A stretch of 64,000 nucleotides of DNA from SMYC01 sp965197495 (GCA_965197495.1 OZ240210.1:5642001-5706000), one strand, 5' to 3'; counted from the first letter of the stretch, positions 45,078 to 55,034 are shown. The notes: generated from the letters alone by a model not told the origin. Numbers and translations are program-made.

Positions 45078-45545
45078 GTGCGGCTTTCTCGAGACGTTGC
45101 CGCGGGAGTCGCGCTTCTCCTATTCTGCGGGGCCGCGTTCTACGCCACGACGACGTTTCGCGACGTTCCGGCGATGCTCTCCCAGAACGTGCCGCCGACG
45201 TTTTTTCCACGCGTCGTTCTGATAGCCCTCGCGCTCTTGAGCCTGGCGCTCGTCGCGTTCTCGAGGAACGGGCGCGACGAGCCGACGGCCCCCCTCGAAC
45301 GGCCGGCGGCCCCGCTCGAGCGGCCGGTCTACGTAACAGCCGGCATCTTTACGATCGCCGTGGCGCTCGTGCCGTATTTGGGCATGCTGGCGACGGTGTT
45401 TCTCGTGTCGATTGGTCTGTCGCTTTATTGGGGCGAGCGCCGCGCGCTTCGGATCGCGGGTCTCGCATTGGGTCTTCCTCTGGCCGTCTATGTTGTCTTC
45501 GTGCTCGCCCTCGGCATGCGCTTTCCGAGCGGCGTTCTCTTGTAG
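45078..45545 (+). CDS. tctB: Tripartite tricarboxylate transporter, small membrane subunit
   Basis: 155 residues with four membrane segments (DVAAGVALLLFCGAAFYATT, FFPRVVLIALALLSLALVAF, VTAGIFTIAVALVPYLGMLA and a C-terminal segment), the TctB pattern. A ten-residue imperfect repeat APLERP sits in the central loop. It starts 14 bases after tctC and ends six bases before tctA. It partners TctA in sodium- or proton-driven uptake. Confidence 0.88.
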   Translation: MRLSRDVAAGVALLLFCGAAFYATTTFRDVPAMLSQNVPPTFFPRVVLIALALLSLALVAFSRNGRDEPTAPLERPAAPLERPVYVTAGIFTIAVALVPYLGMLATVFLVSIGLSLYWGERRALRIAGLALGLPLAVYVVFVLALGMRFPSGVLL

Positions 45546-45551
45546 GGAGGA

Positions 45552-47030
45552 GTGCCGGATCTAGGGCTCGCGCTCGCGCTCGTGACGGATCCTGTCGTCC
45601 TCGGTCTCATCGTCGCAGGAACGATCGGCGGTGTTCTCGTCGGTGCGCTTCCCGGGCTCTCGTCCTCGATGGCTGTTGCGCTTCTTCTGCCGTTCTCGCT
45701 CTATCTGGAGCCCGTCCCCGCAATAGCACTTCTCTCCGCTTTGTATTGCGCGGGGACGTTCGGTGGGTCGATTACGGCGATCTTGATCAACGCTCCGGGT
45801 GCACCACCTGCGGCGGCGACAGCGTTCGATGGATATCCGATGGCGCGCCGAGGAGAAGCGGGGAGAGCGCTCGGGATGGCGGCGTTCGCGTCGGCGGTTG
45901 GGGGTATTTTTAGCGTGCTGGTCTTGCTCTTCGCCGCACCCCTTCTCGCCCGCATGGCGTATGGTTTCGGACCGCCAGAGTACTTCGCGCTCGCGGTGTT
46001 TGGACTCTCGATGCTCGCGTCGATCGGTGGCGAGGCTCCGCTCAAGAATCTCATCGGCGGATGCCTGGGCTTGCTGATCGCGACCGTGGGCGTCGACTTG
46101 ACCACCGGCGTCGAGCGCTTCGTCTTCGGGGTTCCGGATCTCTATGACGGGATCCACTTCGTTCCCGTGCTCATCGGCTTGTTCGCGGTCACCGAGGCGC
46201 TGAGCCAAGCGCAGAACCTGGGCGCGAGTCTCGAAAGCGCCGGCGTTTCTGTGTCGCGCCTTCCGTCGCTCGAAGACTTTCGCAAAGTCAGAGGGACGAT
46301 TCTGCGCTCGAGCTTGATCGGAACGTTCGTCGGGGTGTTGCCGGCGGAAGGCAGCACCATGGCTGCGATGATCGGCTACAACGAGGCGAAGCGGTGGTCG
46401 AAGGAGCCTGAGGCTTTCGGAACGGGGGCTCTCGAAGGAATCGCTGGTCCGGAAGCCGCGAACAACGCTGCAACGGGAGGCGCCATGGTGCCGACGCTTG
46501 CGCTCGGCATTCCGGGGAGCGCGACCGCGGCTGTGATCATGGGCGGCCTTCAAGTCCATGGTTTGCGCCCGGGCCCAAATCTGTTCGAGGAGCAACCGAG
46601 CCTTCTCTACGGGATCTTCATCTCCATGCTGCTCGCCAACGTGCTCTTTCTCGTCATCGGGCTCGCGGGAGCAAAACTCTTCGCCCGAATCAGTCTCGTG
46701 CCGAAGACGCTTCTCTGGCCGGCCGTGTTCGTGCTGTGTGTTGTGGGCGCTTACGGTGTCGAGCAGTCTATGGTCGATGTTTGGATCATGCTCGCAGCGG
46801 GACTTCTGGGGTTTGCGCTCAAACGCTTCGGCTTCGGCGCCGCGCCCATTATCATGGGGCTCGTTCTCGGGGGTTTGGTGGAGGCCTCGCTCGCGCAATC
46901 GATGATCCTTTTCGACCAGGATTGGACAGGTTTTTTGTCGCGCCCGGTGGCGCTCGCTTTGTTCCTCCTTGCGGCAGGCAGTATTCTGTTTCGTCCCATC
47001 CGTGCGCTGGCTAATGCTGATGCGCACTGA
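45552..47030 (+). CDS. tctA: Tripartite tricarboxylate transporter, large membrane subunit
   Basis: 492 residues; GTG 45552 follows GGGAGGA. About 11-12 membrane segments. Family signatures: GVLVGALPGLSSSMAVALLL, FGGSITAILINAPGAPPAAA, and the second repeat with PEAANNAATGGAMVPTLALG and IPGSATAAVIMGGLQVHG. It forms the transport channel with TctB. The large open frame on the opposite strand is a composition artefact. The gene is intact. Confidence 0.95.
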   Translation: MPDLGLALALVTDPVVLGLIVAGTIGGVLVGALPGLSSSMAVALLLPFSLYLEPVPAIALLSALYCAGTFGGSITAILINAPGAPPAAATAFDGYPMARRGEAGRALGMAAFASAVGGIFSVLVLLFAAPLLARMAYGFGPPEYFALAVFGLSMLASIGGEAPLKNLIGGCLGLLIATVGVDLTTGVERFVFGVPDLYDGIHFVPVLIGLFAVTEALSQAQNLGASLESAGVSVSRLPSLEDFRKVRGTILRSSLIGTFVGVLPAEGSTMAAMIGYNEAKRWSKEPEAFGTGALEGIAGPEAANNAATGGAMVPTLALGIPGSATAAVIMGGLQVHGLRPGPNLFEEQPSLLYGIFISMLLANVLFLVIGLAGAKLFARISLVPKTLLWPAVFVLCVVGAYGVEQSMVDVWIMLAAGLLGFALKRFGFGAAPIIMGLVLGGLVEASLAQSMILFDQDWTGFLSRPVALALFLLAAGSILFRPIRALANADAH

Positions 47031-47036
47031 GAGGTA

Positions 47037-48482
47037 ATGATGTCATCGAAAACCGAGCACTTTACCCCCGACATAGACTCGCGGCGGGGAGAGGGCCTCA
47101 CGAGAGAAGTGTGCGGGTTCGTTACGGGGACGGAATACGAGGACTTGCCTGAGGAGCTCCTGGAGCTCGGCCGAAAATCCATACTCGACGGCCTCGGGCT
47201 CGCGCTTTCCGGCTCCGTTGCTGGGAGCGGACGCCTCGTTCAGGATTATTTGAGCTCGCAAGACATTGCGGGCGACGCAACGGTTATCGGCACCGCGCTC
47301 AAAGTGTCGCCTCGATTCGCGGCCTTTGCGAACGGCATCGGCATGCACGCGGACGACTACGACGACACACAGCTCGCGGTCGGCGCCGATCGCGTCTATG
47401 GTCTGTTGACCCATCCCACCGCGCCTTGCCTGCCCGCGGCGCTCGCCATCGCGGAGGCAGCCGATCGGTCAGGACGCGACCTCGTGCTGGCGTACCATCT
47501 CGGAGTGGAAGTGGAGACCAAGATCTCCGAAGCGATGTCGCCGCGTCACTATCAGCACGGGTTCCACTCCACGGCGACATGTGGCACGCTCGCCGCGGCC
47601 GCTGCGACGTCCAAGCTCTACGGGCTCGCGCTCGAGCCGAGCTTACACGCGACGGCCATCGCAGCGAGTCAATCGGCGGGCTTGCGGGAGAATTTCGGCA
47701 CGATGACCAAGCCGTTTCACGCGGGCCGCGCAGCAGAGTCCGGCGTGCTCGCTGCCGATCTCGCGCGGAGCGGATGGACAGCGACCGATCGCATCCTCGA
47801 ATCGCCGCGCGGATTTTTTCAGGCGCATGGGGGGGGCTACGCGCTCGAGGCGATTGAAGGGAAGCTCGGCAACCCCTGGACCTTCATCGAGCCCGGTATT
47901 TCCATCAAACCGCATCCTTCGGGCTCTCTCACACATCCGGGGATGACGAAGATGCTCGAGCTCATTCTCGAGCACGACATCGATCCACCGAACGTCGAGC
48001 GTGTCGACGTCGGTACCAATCACAACATGCCCAACGCGCTCATCCACCACCGGCCCGAGACCGAGCTCCAAGCAAAGTTCTCGATGGAGTTTTGTATGGC
48101 GATCTTGCTGCTCGAGCGGCGAGGTGGTCTGAGCGAGTTCGTCGACGAGGTCGTCCATCGCGCCGACGTGCAGGACATGATTCGAAAAATACACTTCGGC
48201 GTGCATCCGGCAGCTGAGGCGGCCGGCTACGACAAGATGACCACGATCCTCGATATCCATCTTGCGGACGGCCGTCACATCACCGGGCGTGCCGACTTCG
48301 GCAAAGGCAGCCCATCGAACCCGATGAGCTACGACGAGGTCGCCGACAAGTTTCGAGAGTGCGCGGGCTTTGCTGGGTTTCGAGCCGATCGGATCGAGCC
48401 GGTCATCGACGCCGTCCAGCGTCTCGAAGAGCTCGCCTCCGTCCGCGAGCTGACCGGTCTGCTCGCGGGGCGGAGTGACTAA
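47037..48482 (+). CDS. MmgE/PrpD-family protein
   Basis: 481 residues. EDLPEELLELGRKSILDGLG, FANGIGMHADDYDDTQ, then HPTAPCLPAALAIAEAADRS and YQHGFHSTATCGTLAAAAAT are the conserved helical-domain segments; KPFHAGRAAESGVLAADLA and SIKPHPSGSLTHPG follow. The family includes 2-methylcitrate dehydratase, cis-aconitate decarboxylase and others. It sits in the transporter operon seven bases after tctA and overlaps the SDR gene by eight bases, so it likely acts on the imported carboxylate. The exact reaction is unknown. Confidence 0.9.
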   Translation: MMSSKTEHFTPDIDSRRGEGLTREVCGFVTGTEYEDLPEELLELGRKSILDGLGLALSGSVAGSGRLVQDYLSSQDIAGDATVIGTALKVSPRFAAFANGIGMHADDYDDTQLAVGADRVYGLLTHPTAPCLPAALAIAEAADRSGRDLVLAYHLGVEVETKISEAMSPRHYQHGFHSTATCGTLAAAAATSKLYGLALEPSLHATAIAASQSAGLRENFGTMTKPFHAGRAAESGVLAADLARSGWTATDRILESPRGFFQAHGGGYALEAIEGKLGNPWTFIEPGISIKPHPSGSLTHPGMTKMLELILEHDIDPPNVERVDVGTNHNMPNALIHHRPETELQAKFSMEFCMAILLLERRGGLSEFVDEVVHRADVQDMIRKIHFGVHPAAEAAGYDKMTTILDIHLADGRHITGRADFGKGSPSNPMSYDEVADKFRECAGFAGFRADRIEPVIDAVQRLEELASVRELTGLLAGRSD

Positions 48483-49230
48483 GGTGGGCTTCGACGTCGA
48501 CCTTGGCGGTCAGGTGGCGCTTGTCACCGGGGGCAGCCGCAACATCGGGCTCGCGATCGCGGAAGCGTTTCGAAGCGCCGGAGCCCGCGTTTGCATCGTC
48601 GCGCGCGCCGATTCAGAGCAGCTCGAAGCGGCGCTTGAGCGTCTGGATCCAAGCGGCGTCGACGCGATGAGCACGCTGCTCGACGTGGCCGATGAAGGCG
48701 CGGTCGTCGAGCTCTACGAGCGTATTGCAGACCGTTTCGGGCCGCCTTCGGTGCTCGTGAACGGTGCCGCGACGAGGCCCCATGAATCCTTCACGGAGCT
48801 CAGCCTCGCGTCTTGGAACGCAGTGATCGACACCGTACTTACCGGCGCTTTTCTCACTTCGCGGGAGCTTTTCCGGAGGCTTCCCGCGTCGCGGCAGGGC
48901 GCCATTATTAATGTTGGAGGTCTGAGCGCCCATCGTCCCCAAAAGGACCGGGCGCACGTGATTGCCGCCAAGAGCGGGTTGATAGGTCTCACCCGAGCCC
49001 TGGCGGAGGAGGGGCTCGGTCGCATCCGGGTGAATGCCGTCGTGCCGGGGCTGATCGATGCCGAGCGGCGGCCCGGCCAATCGAACCCGCATCTTGGGGA
49101 GCTCGAACGCAATCGCTCCGTCGGAACGAGCGAGGATGTCGCGCGCGTCGTGCTTGCGTTCAGCGATCCGCGGGACGTCTATGTCACCGGCCAGACCGTG
49201 CATGTGAACGGCGGACGTTTCATGCCGTAA
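48475..49230 (+). CDS. SDR-family protein lacking the usual catalytic tyrosine
   Basis: 251 residues from GTG 48475 (GTG 48484 also possible). Rossmann motif GGQVALVTGGSRNIGLAIAE and NAG-like LVNGAATRPHES. In the active-site region INVGGLSAHRPQKDRAHVIA the Lys of AAKSG is present but the YxxxK tyrosine is valine, so it is an atypical SDR; such RAHV-type members are known, and whether they are oxidoreductases is unclear. The C-terminus YVTGQTVHVNGGRFMP is normal. It closes the transporter operon. Confidence 0.85.
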   Translation: MTKVGFDVDLGGQVALVTGGSRNIGLAIAEAFRSAGARVCIVARADSEQLEAALERLDPSGVDAMSTLLDVADEGAVVELYERIADRFGPPSVLVNGAATRPHESFTELSLASWNAVIDTVLTGAFLTSRELFRRLPASRQGAIINVGGLSAHRPQKDRAHVIAAKSGLIGLTRALAEEGLGRIRVNAVVPGLIDAERRPGQSNPHLGELERNRSVGTSEDVARVVLAFSDPRDVYVTGQTVHVNGGRFMP

Positions 49231-49253
49231 GCGCGTGCAGGAAGGTGAACGCG

Positions 49254-50033
49254 CTACGGTTCGTGCTGCGCGAGCGGTGGGGTGCTCGCGGGCGTGCGGC
49301 GGTGCCTTGTTTGGTGCTCGAACGCCGAGGCCAGGCGGATCAAGACCGGCTCGCTGAACGGTCTTCCTAGAAACTCCACGCCGATCGGTACGCCGAGTGG
49401 GGCGCTCGAGGTCTTCGGCGAGAAGCCCCCGGGAACCGTTATCGCCGGAAAGCCCGTGATCGCCCCGAGCACGCCGTTGCGGTCGACCTGGTCGTTGCCG
49501 ATGGGCACGACGAGTCTTTTTTGGTGCGGGTAGACGAGGGCGTCAAGCCGATGATCGGCCATCAGTTTCATCACGTGGTCGCGAAGTGTCAGTCTCGCGA
49601 GGCGCCGCTCCTGGTATTCGGGCTCGTCGACGCTACGGGTGAGCGCGCGCTGATAGAGGCCCTCGAGCATCGGCTCGTACTTACCGGAGGCGAGGACATC
49701 GCTGAGCGAGCGGACAGGCATCCCGCTCGCTCTCAAATAGGCGCTCAGGTGGGCGTCGAGCTCGTAACCCGAGACCGCTTCGGCACGAGCGATGGCGTTG
49801 GGGTTGACGAGGATGACGGCGTTGATCGCTGGGCCCCCCTGATCGTACGCAGCGATGCGTTCGAGATAGACCTCGACGAGGCCGCGCGCGGTTAGCTCTC
49901 CAGACTCCATCGCGGCGTGAATCTCGGCGATCGTGGCTTCGTCGACACGAAAGGCAGCGTGCGCGGTAGCCGCAGCGATGGTCAAGCTCACCGTGAATAG
50001 AACGCTTGCCGTTTGAGGGGTGATCATCCGCAT
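49254..50033 (-). pseudogene. Secreted amidase missing its catalytic core
   Basis: ATG 50033 follows GGAGG; a signal peptide ends near TAHA. FRVDEATIAEIHAAMESGEL to AINAVILVNPNAIARAEA is the normal amidase N-terminus and LGAITGFPAITVPGGFSPK then LGVPIGVEFLGRPFSEPVL is the normal C-terminus. Between them about 200 residues are missing in frame, including the whole GGSSGG amidase signature with the Ser-cisSer-Lys triad. The remaining 259-residue frame is open but cannot be an amidase. Confidence 0.8.
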
Positions 50034-50160
50034 GGTCGTCCTCCAAGAGTCCTCGCGGCCCGATGGTAGCGGCACGGGCGCCCCGCTTCAAACGACGCCG
50101 CCGAGATGTCTCTCGCGATCGGAGCGCGGAAACCATACGCTCCCATAGCAGAGGTGTTTC

Positions 50161-50334
50161 ATGCATGTTGCTGTTTGGGTCGTTCTTGCTGGTGTCGTGT
50201 CGCTCGCGCCTGCGTCGGCGCAATACAAAAACGGCGTCCCTATCGGCAAGGAAGTCGACTCCCGGCTTCTGATGTTAGTATTCGTCACGCCTGAGACACA
50301 AAGGCTCCGCAGGCAAGGAGGTAGGATCCCATGA
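50161..50334 (+). CDS. Small secreted protein or fragment, 57 residues
   Basis: GAGG precedes ATG 50161. MHVAVWVVLAGVVSLAPASA is a good signal peptide, followed by QYKNGVPIGKEVDSRLL and a basic end. The stop overlaps the ATG of the next gene (ATGA), supporting translation. The short mature part suggests the surviving start of a longer secreted protein whose body was deleted. No family was recognised. Confidence 0.45.
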   Translation: MHVAVWVVLAGVVSLAPASAQYKNGVPIGKEVDSRLLMLVFVTPETQRLRRQGGRIP

Positions 50335-51130
50335 GAGGGTTTCGCATACCACTACGGCTCGTCCTTCTCGTCAATATTGTTGGGGTCGTTAGCGTCTTCG
50401 CCGCCGGATGTTCTCGGGAGCCCGACGTGCCCATTGCGCCTTCGGACAGCGACGCGGTCGTTCGTCTGGCTCTGGCCCTCGACGCGATCGTGCCGGACGA
50501 CGCGGTCATCGAGAAGCTTGCAGGAGACTTCCAGTTCATCGAGGGCCCGGTGTGGATCGAAGATGCGACGCGTGGTCCTCACCTTTTGTTCAGCGATATT
50601 CGGGCGAACACGATCTATTCATGGTCACCGACAGAAGGGGTGTCGGAGTTTCTCAATCCCGTCACGCCCGACGACTCCGAAGCCGGAGGCAATGGCGGAT
50701 CGAATGGACTGAGCCTCGATCTAGAAGAGAGGCTGATCCTCTGCGAGCACGGCAACCGGCAGGTCTCCCGCATCGAGACGGATAACAGCCGAAGCGTCCT
50801 GGCGGATCGCTACGAAGGCAAACGTCTGAACAGATACGACGTCCTGGAGGACGGCCGCTTGAGCGAAGGCACGATCTTCTTCGACGCCACGGAGTCCGAC
50901 GCCCCAGGTGTCCCCGACGGCCTGCGTGTCGACACGTCAGGGAACGTCTATGCGACCGGCCCGGGCGGCGTGGATCATCGCTCCAGATGGAACGCACCTG
51001 GGAACCATCCACCCCCCCCGAGCTGCCTGCGAATGTTGGCTGGGGAGATGAGGACGGCAAGACTCTCTACATCACAGCTCGCACGGGTCTTTATCGAATC
51101 CGGCTCCTTGTCACCGGTAAGCTCCCGTGA
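50331..51130 (+). pseudogene. SMP-30/gluconolactonase-like lipoprotein with frameshifts
   Basis: Lipoprotein signal with lipobox AAGC (VSVFAAGCSREPD). The beta-propeller lactonase core begins DFQFIEGPVWIED, LLFSDIRANTIYSWSPTEG and GSNGLSLDLEERLILCEHGN. After SGNVYATGPGG two indels occur, one near 50971 and one at a run of eight C (51011-51018); restored frames give IIAPDGTHLGTIHPPELPAN and TLYITARTGLYRIRLL. The family hydrolyses sugar lactones using a metal ion. The homopolymer site makes a sequencing error or slippage plausible for one of the two. Confidence 0.75.
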
Positions 51131-51249
51131 TAGCCGTGGTGCAGCGAGAACCGACATGGGCGCGGGCAACCGGTCGAAACCGCGCGACAAACGACGCCGC
51201 CCCGTCTAGTCTTGTCTAGGCTTGGCTGCGACCGAGAGGAGAACGCACG

Positions 51250-52588
51250 ATGACACGCACAAGACGCCGATTCATCAAGGACTCTTCCAAAGCCATTGTG
51301 GGAATGAGCGTCGCCGCTTCGCTCGGACCTGTCGCGGCGCGTAGCAGCTTCCGACAAGATCGTCGTCGGGGTCATCGGCTGCAACGGCATGGGCTTCAGC
51401 GATCTGCGCTCCCTGTTGAAAATCGATGAAGTCGAGTGCGGCGCATTGTGTGACGTCGACGAGAACGTCCTGAACAAGCGCGCCTCAGAACTCGAAGTGA
51501 TGGCGTCGACGTCGGTCAAACCGAAGCTCTACGGCGACTACCGCGAGCTTCTCGACAATCGAGACCTGGACGCGGTCGTCATCGGAACGCCGGACCATTG
51601 GCATCGCTTGATGATGGTCGATGCCTGTGAGGCGGGCAAGGACGTCTACGTCGAAAAGCCGCTCGCCAACTCTATTTACGAGTGCCAGCTCATGCTAGCC
51701 GCGGCGAAGCAGCACAACCGCGTTGTGCAAGTCGGCCAGTGGCAGCGGAGCGGTCCGCACTGGACCGAGGCGATGGACTTCGTTCACTCCGGAAAGCTCG
51801 GCCGCATCCGCTCGACACGCGCGTGGGCTTATATGAATTGGCTACCTGCGGTTCCCGATATTCCAGACGAGCCCGTACCCGCCGGTGTGAACTACGACAT
51901 GTGGCTCGGACCCGCGCCGGCACGCGCTTTCAACCGAAACCGGTTTCATTTCAACTTTCGCTGGTACTGGGACTATGCCGGCGGTCTCATGACCGATTGA
52001 GGCGTGCATCTCATCGACATCGTGCTCTGGGGCATGAAAGCGACGGGGCCGAAGTCGGTTGCCGCGCTCGGCGGAAAGTTCGCCTATCCCGACGATGCGC
52101 AGGAAACTCCGGATACGCTCCAAACGATCTACGAGTTCGACGATTTCTCGATGATCTGGGAGCATGCGGTCGGTATCGAGCTCGGTCCGTTCCAACGCGG
52201 GCACGGCATTGCGTTCATCGGGAACAAAGGCACGCTCGTCGTGGATCGCAACGGTTGGGAGATCTACCCCGAAGAGAAGCTCGAAGGCGGCCGGCCGGTC
52301 GGCTACAAGATGAGAGCGAAGCCGCCGGTCGAAGCGCGGCCCAACGCGCGCGGGCTCGACCAGCACACGCAGAACTTCATCGATTGCATGAAAACCCGCG
52401 AGCAGCCCGTATGCAACGCGGAAGTCGGAAGCCTCGCCGCCGTGAATGTGCATCTCGGAAACATCGCGTTCCGCACCGGCGAGAAGGTACAGTGGGACAG
52501 CACGAGCACGAGCTTTCTCGACAACGATCGGGCGAACGAGCTCCTCACGCCGCATTACCGCGCGCCCTGGAAACTTCCTACGAGTTGA
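51250..52588 (+). pseudogene. Tat-exported Gfo/Idh/MocA oxidoreductase with frameshift and internal TGA
   Basis: GAGAGGAG then ATG 51250. MTRTRRRFIKDSSKAIVGMS is a twin-arginine signal. Near 51345 a one-base indel separates it from the Rossmann start DKIVVGVIGCNGMGFSDL. VIGTPDHWHRLMMVDACEAG and VYVEKPLANS (the EKP motif) are canonical. At 51998 TGA stands where relatives have tryptophan (LMTD-stop-GVHLIDI), then the C-terminal domain runs on to 52588. Restored, the protein is about 445 residues. Such secreted members act on sugars or their derivatives with bound NAD(P). Confidence 0.8.
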
Positions 52589-52602
52589 AACAGACTAAAC
52601 CG

Positions 52603-53172
52603 CTAAGAGTCTTCCAATTCAGCGCCATACAACTCGTCGACCGCGAGCTCGGCCGAGAGGCTCGCCAGTGCAAGCTTCTCACCGGGACCAGCCGTGAGAG
52701 TCGTCCACGCGTCGCCTTCCTTGCGATGGAGAGTCAATCGAGATTCGGCGTGAGAGACGATGTGTACCTCTCGCAGACTCCCGAGCAACTTGTAGTGGCG
52801 CAACTTGTCACCGCGGTCATACGCCTCGGTTGAAGGGCTCGTTACTTCGACGACAAGCACGGGATTCACAACCGCCAGGCCGTCATCCGAAGCGCGCTCC
52901 GTAGCGCCGCACACAACGGCAGCGTCGGGGTACGTTGACAAGCCAGTGTCGGCGATTCGCACTCGGAGGTCCGAGGTAAACACCCGGCAGCCGGACGGGA
53001 GCTGTGGCGCCCACAAGGCAATGACAGCAGCAGCTAGGGCGGCGTGATCTGGAGAACCGCCTGCCATCGCGTAGATTTCGCCGTCGAGATACTCGTGCCG
53101 GACGGTGGCATGTTTCTCGAGCGCGAGATACTCCGCGTAGCTATAGTGAACCTGCCGCGTGGTTGCCGACAT
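52603..53172 (-). CDS. Uma2-family putative endonuclease
   Basis: 189 residues from ATG 53172. The Uma2 fold (PD-D/ExK) shows as YSYAEYLALEKHATVRHEYL, YPDAAVVCGATER, VLVVEVTSPSTEAYDRGDKL and HYKLLGSLREVHIV, giving the D, E and K set. The biological role of this abundant family is unsettled. It converges with the Gfo/Idh gene, 14 bp apart. The gene is intact. Confidence 0.88.
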   Translation of the reverse strand: MSATTRQVHYSYAEYLALEKHATVRHEYLDGEIYAMAGGSPDHAALAAAVIALWAPQLPSGCRVFTSDLRVRIADTGLSTYPDAAVVCGATERASDDGLAVVNPVLVVEVTSPSTEAYDRGDKLRHYKLLGSLREVHIVSHAESRLTLHRKEGDAWTTLTAGPGEKLALASLSAELAVDELYGAELEDS

Positions 53173-53295
53173 ACTCGTTACTGTAGCACCCTGTGAAGTC
53201 GAAAACGAGCCACGCCCAATGTCGCGCTATAGAGCTCGGCGGATCAATAATGACGAAGGACACCTCTCGAATACTTAGAAACGAGTTGAAAAAGG

Positions 53296-54514
53296 CTAAT
53301 CGAGCGGGCCGCGCAAAGCGTTCACGAGCGCGCTCAGGTCCCCGGCTTCGGGGAGGGCGTCCACCGCAGCTTCGAGACCGCCGGCACGCTCGGGGACGAG
53401 CTTCGCCATCTTCGCGCGGGCGTCTGTTTCGCTCCGAGGGGCCGACGTCTCGGCTACGCGCTCCGTGCCGTCGGCCAAAAGCACACACACACGCGCGCCA
53501 CGCGGTCCCACTGCTTCCGAGATGTCGACTCTCACGCGGTCGGTAAGCGGCTGGCCTGCGAGCTCTGCGATCGCGTGGGGGATGGAGGCCTTGGCGCCGA
53601 TAGGCGTGGTGGCGTCGGCGTCCCGACTGAGCTCGGCGGCAAAGGCGTAAGTCTCGACGTGCACGGAAGCGATCGGCACTTCGATCGGTAGAAGTTTCTC
53701 GAGGGCCGTCAAGGCGGCGTGCACGGAACGACAGGCGGACCATGGCTTGAGCTCGACGTGCAGGACTTCGTCGAGATCGAGCTCGAATGCAGGCGTCGGC
53801 GCGTGTCCCAGGAAAGCCCCGACGCCGTCGCGCTTGGACTCGAAGAGCTCGTCCGGACCGCGGACGCCGCTACGTGACAAGAGCGCCGCTTGGACACCGA
53901 TATAAGCTGGGTAGCCTCCGTAGAGATCTTTCACTCTCGCGCCTCGGGTGAAGCTCTCGAAAGGCCCGAGCGGCATGAGCGTTCCTGCGAGCGCGAGAGC
54001 GCCCATCATATGTCTTCGTTGGCGTCGAGAAGACGGGCGGCCGCCGCGGCGGCGCCGAAACATCCGACCATGCTCGGCGGGTGGAGCCGGTGCGTCTCGA
54101 TGCCGCTCCTGAGTGGCCGGCCGCAAGCGACCGCTGCGCTGTAACCGCTTGCGATGGCCGCGAGGAGCGCTTCGCCTGTGGCGCCGGTTGTCTCGGCGAC
54201 GGCGAGCGCCGCGGGGATGACGGTGACGCCGCCGTGAAGGCTCGCGCGCGCGTTCCCGTCATCGAGCTCCGCGTGATGCGCGACCGTGCCGTTCACGAGT
54301 GCCGCGTGCGACGGGTCCCGTGTCGTGTCTGCAAACCAGAGCGAAGCGTCACCGTCGGAGCCGGGTATGAAGTCCGGGTACGGGTCAGCGCGCCGGCCCT
54401 CCGCGGCAGAAGCGAAGGCGTCGAGAAGAAGCTCGGCGACGCGCGCGCGGGCGGATCGGCTGAAATCTCGCCACGTCAGTGACGTGAGGGTGGCGGCTAT
54501 CCTACGGAGAGAGG
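53296..54514 (-). pseudogene. MmgE/PrpD-family gene with frameshift and lost 5' end
   Basis: The N-terminal domain starts near 54514 with SLTWRDFSRSARARVAELLL and runs NGTVAHHAELDDGNARASLH and HRLHPPSMVGCFGAAAAAAR to LLDANEDI. One base is missing near 54010; the next frame continues MMGALALAGTLMPLGPFESF, GARVKDLYGGYPAYIGVQAA and KPWSACRSVHAALTALEKL. Restored, it is about 405 residues, with the first 10-20 residues missing at a junction with plus-strand propeller sequence. It is the third MmgE/PrpD locus in the window. Confidence 0.75.
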
Positions 54515-54523
54515 ATTTCAGCT

Positions 54524-54646
54524 GTAGACCTCTCGCAGCAGGATAATTACGAAAACTGGGACGTTTGGGTCCACGACATCCCTCGCGGGGCGCTGACCCG
54601 ATTAACCTTCGCCGAGGCCAAGGATTATATCCCGCTGGGCTCGAGA
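54524..54646 (+). pseudogene. Beta-propeller (TolB/WD40-like) fragment
   Basis: About 40 codons: VDLSQQDNYENWDVWVHDIP then RGALTRLTFAEAKDYIPLG, one and a half blades of the PD40/TolB-like repeat (W.D.WVYDL..G...RLT). Both ends are cut. The stretch from there to 54806 holds no recognisable gene apart from an open frame ending at 54756. Confidence 0.5.
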
Positions 54647-54806
54647 TCGAGCAGGTTCTGGCGGCCCCGCAGCTCGGAGTCATGAGTCAGGATCTCGGGA
54701 TCACCTTCGGACGGAAGACGACACCGCCTAAGCTGGCAGCGAACATCCCAAGATAGGAGCTCCGATTTGGGTGTGGCTGGTTGAGCTTGCCAAGGCCGGG
54801 CCGTCG

Positions 54807-55034
54807 CTACTTACAGAATTCGTTAGCTGGAGTGACACCGCCTCAAGTTAGCCCGTCGGCTGTCACGTTGGTGACTGTCGTGGTGTAGCATCCCACCGGG
54901 GCGTTCTTCAGTGTGAATGTCACCCTGCCATCGGTGCCTGTGGTTCCACCCCCGACCCAGGCCTGGCCGGTCGTCGTGTTATCAAGCCCAGTGGAAGGCG
55001 ACAGGAAGTTTCCGGAAGTTTCGGAAGGAACCAA
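54807..55034 (-). pseudogene. Ig-like C-terminal domain with in-frame TGA
   Basis: VPSETSGNFLSPSTGLDNTT then GTDGRVTFTLKNAPVGCYTT and VTNVTADGLT, TGA (54843-54845), GGVTPANEFCK and TAG (54807-54809). Relatives read LTWDG at that place, so TGG has changed to TGA. It lies six bases beyond the stop of the subtilase gene and may be the last domain of the same ancestral protein. Confidence 0.55.

Noticed and set aside
45561..47027. Open frame of 488 codons on the minus strand opposite tctA
   Set aside because: Extremely Arg/Glu/His-rich with no domain; antisense artefact of codon bias in a membrane protein gene.
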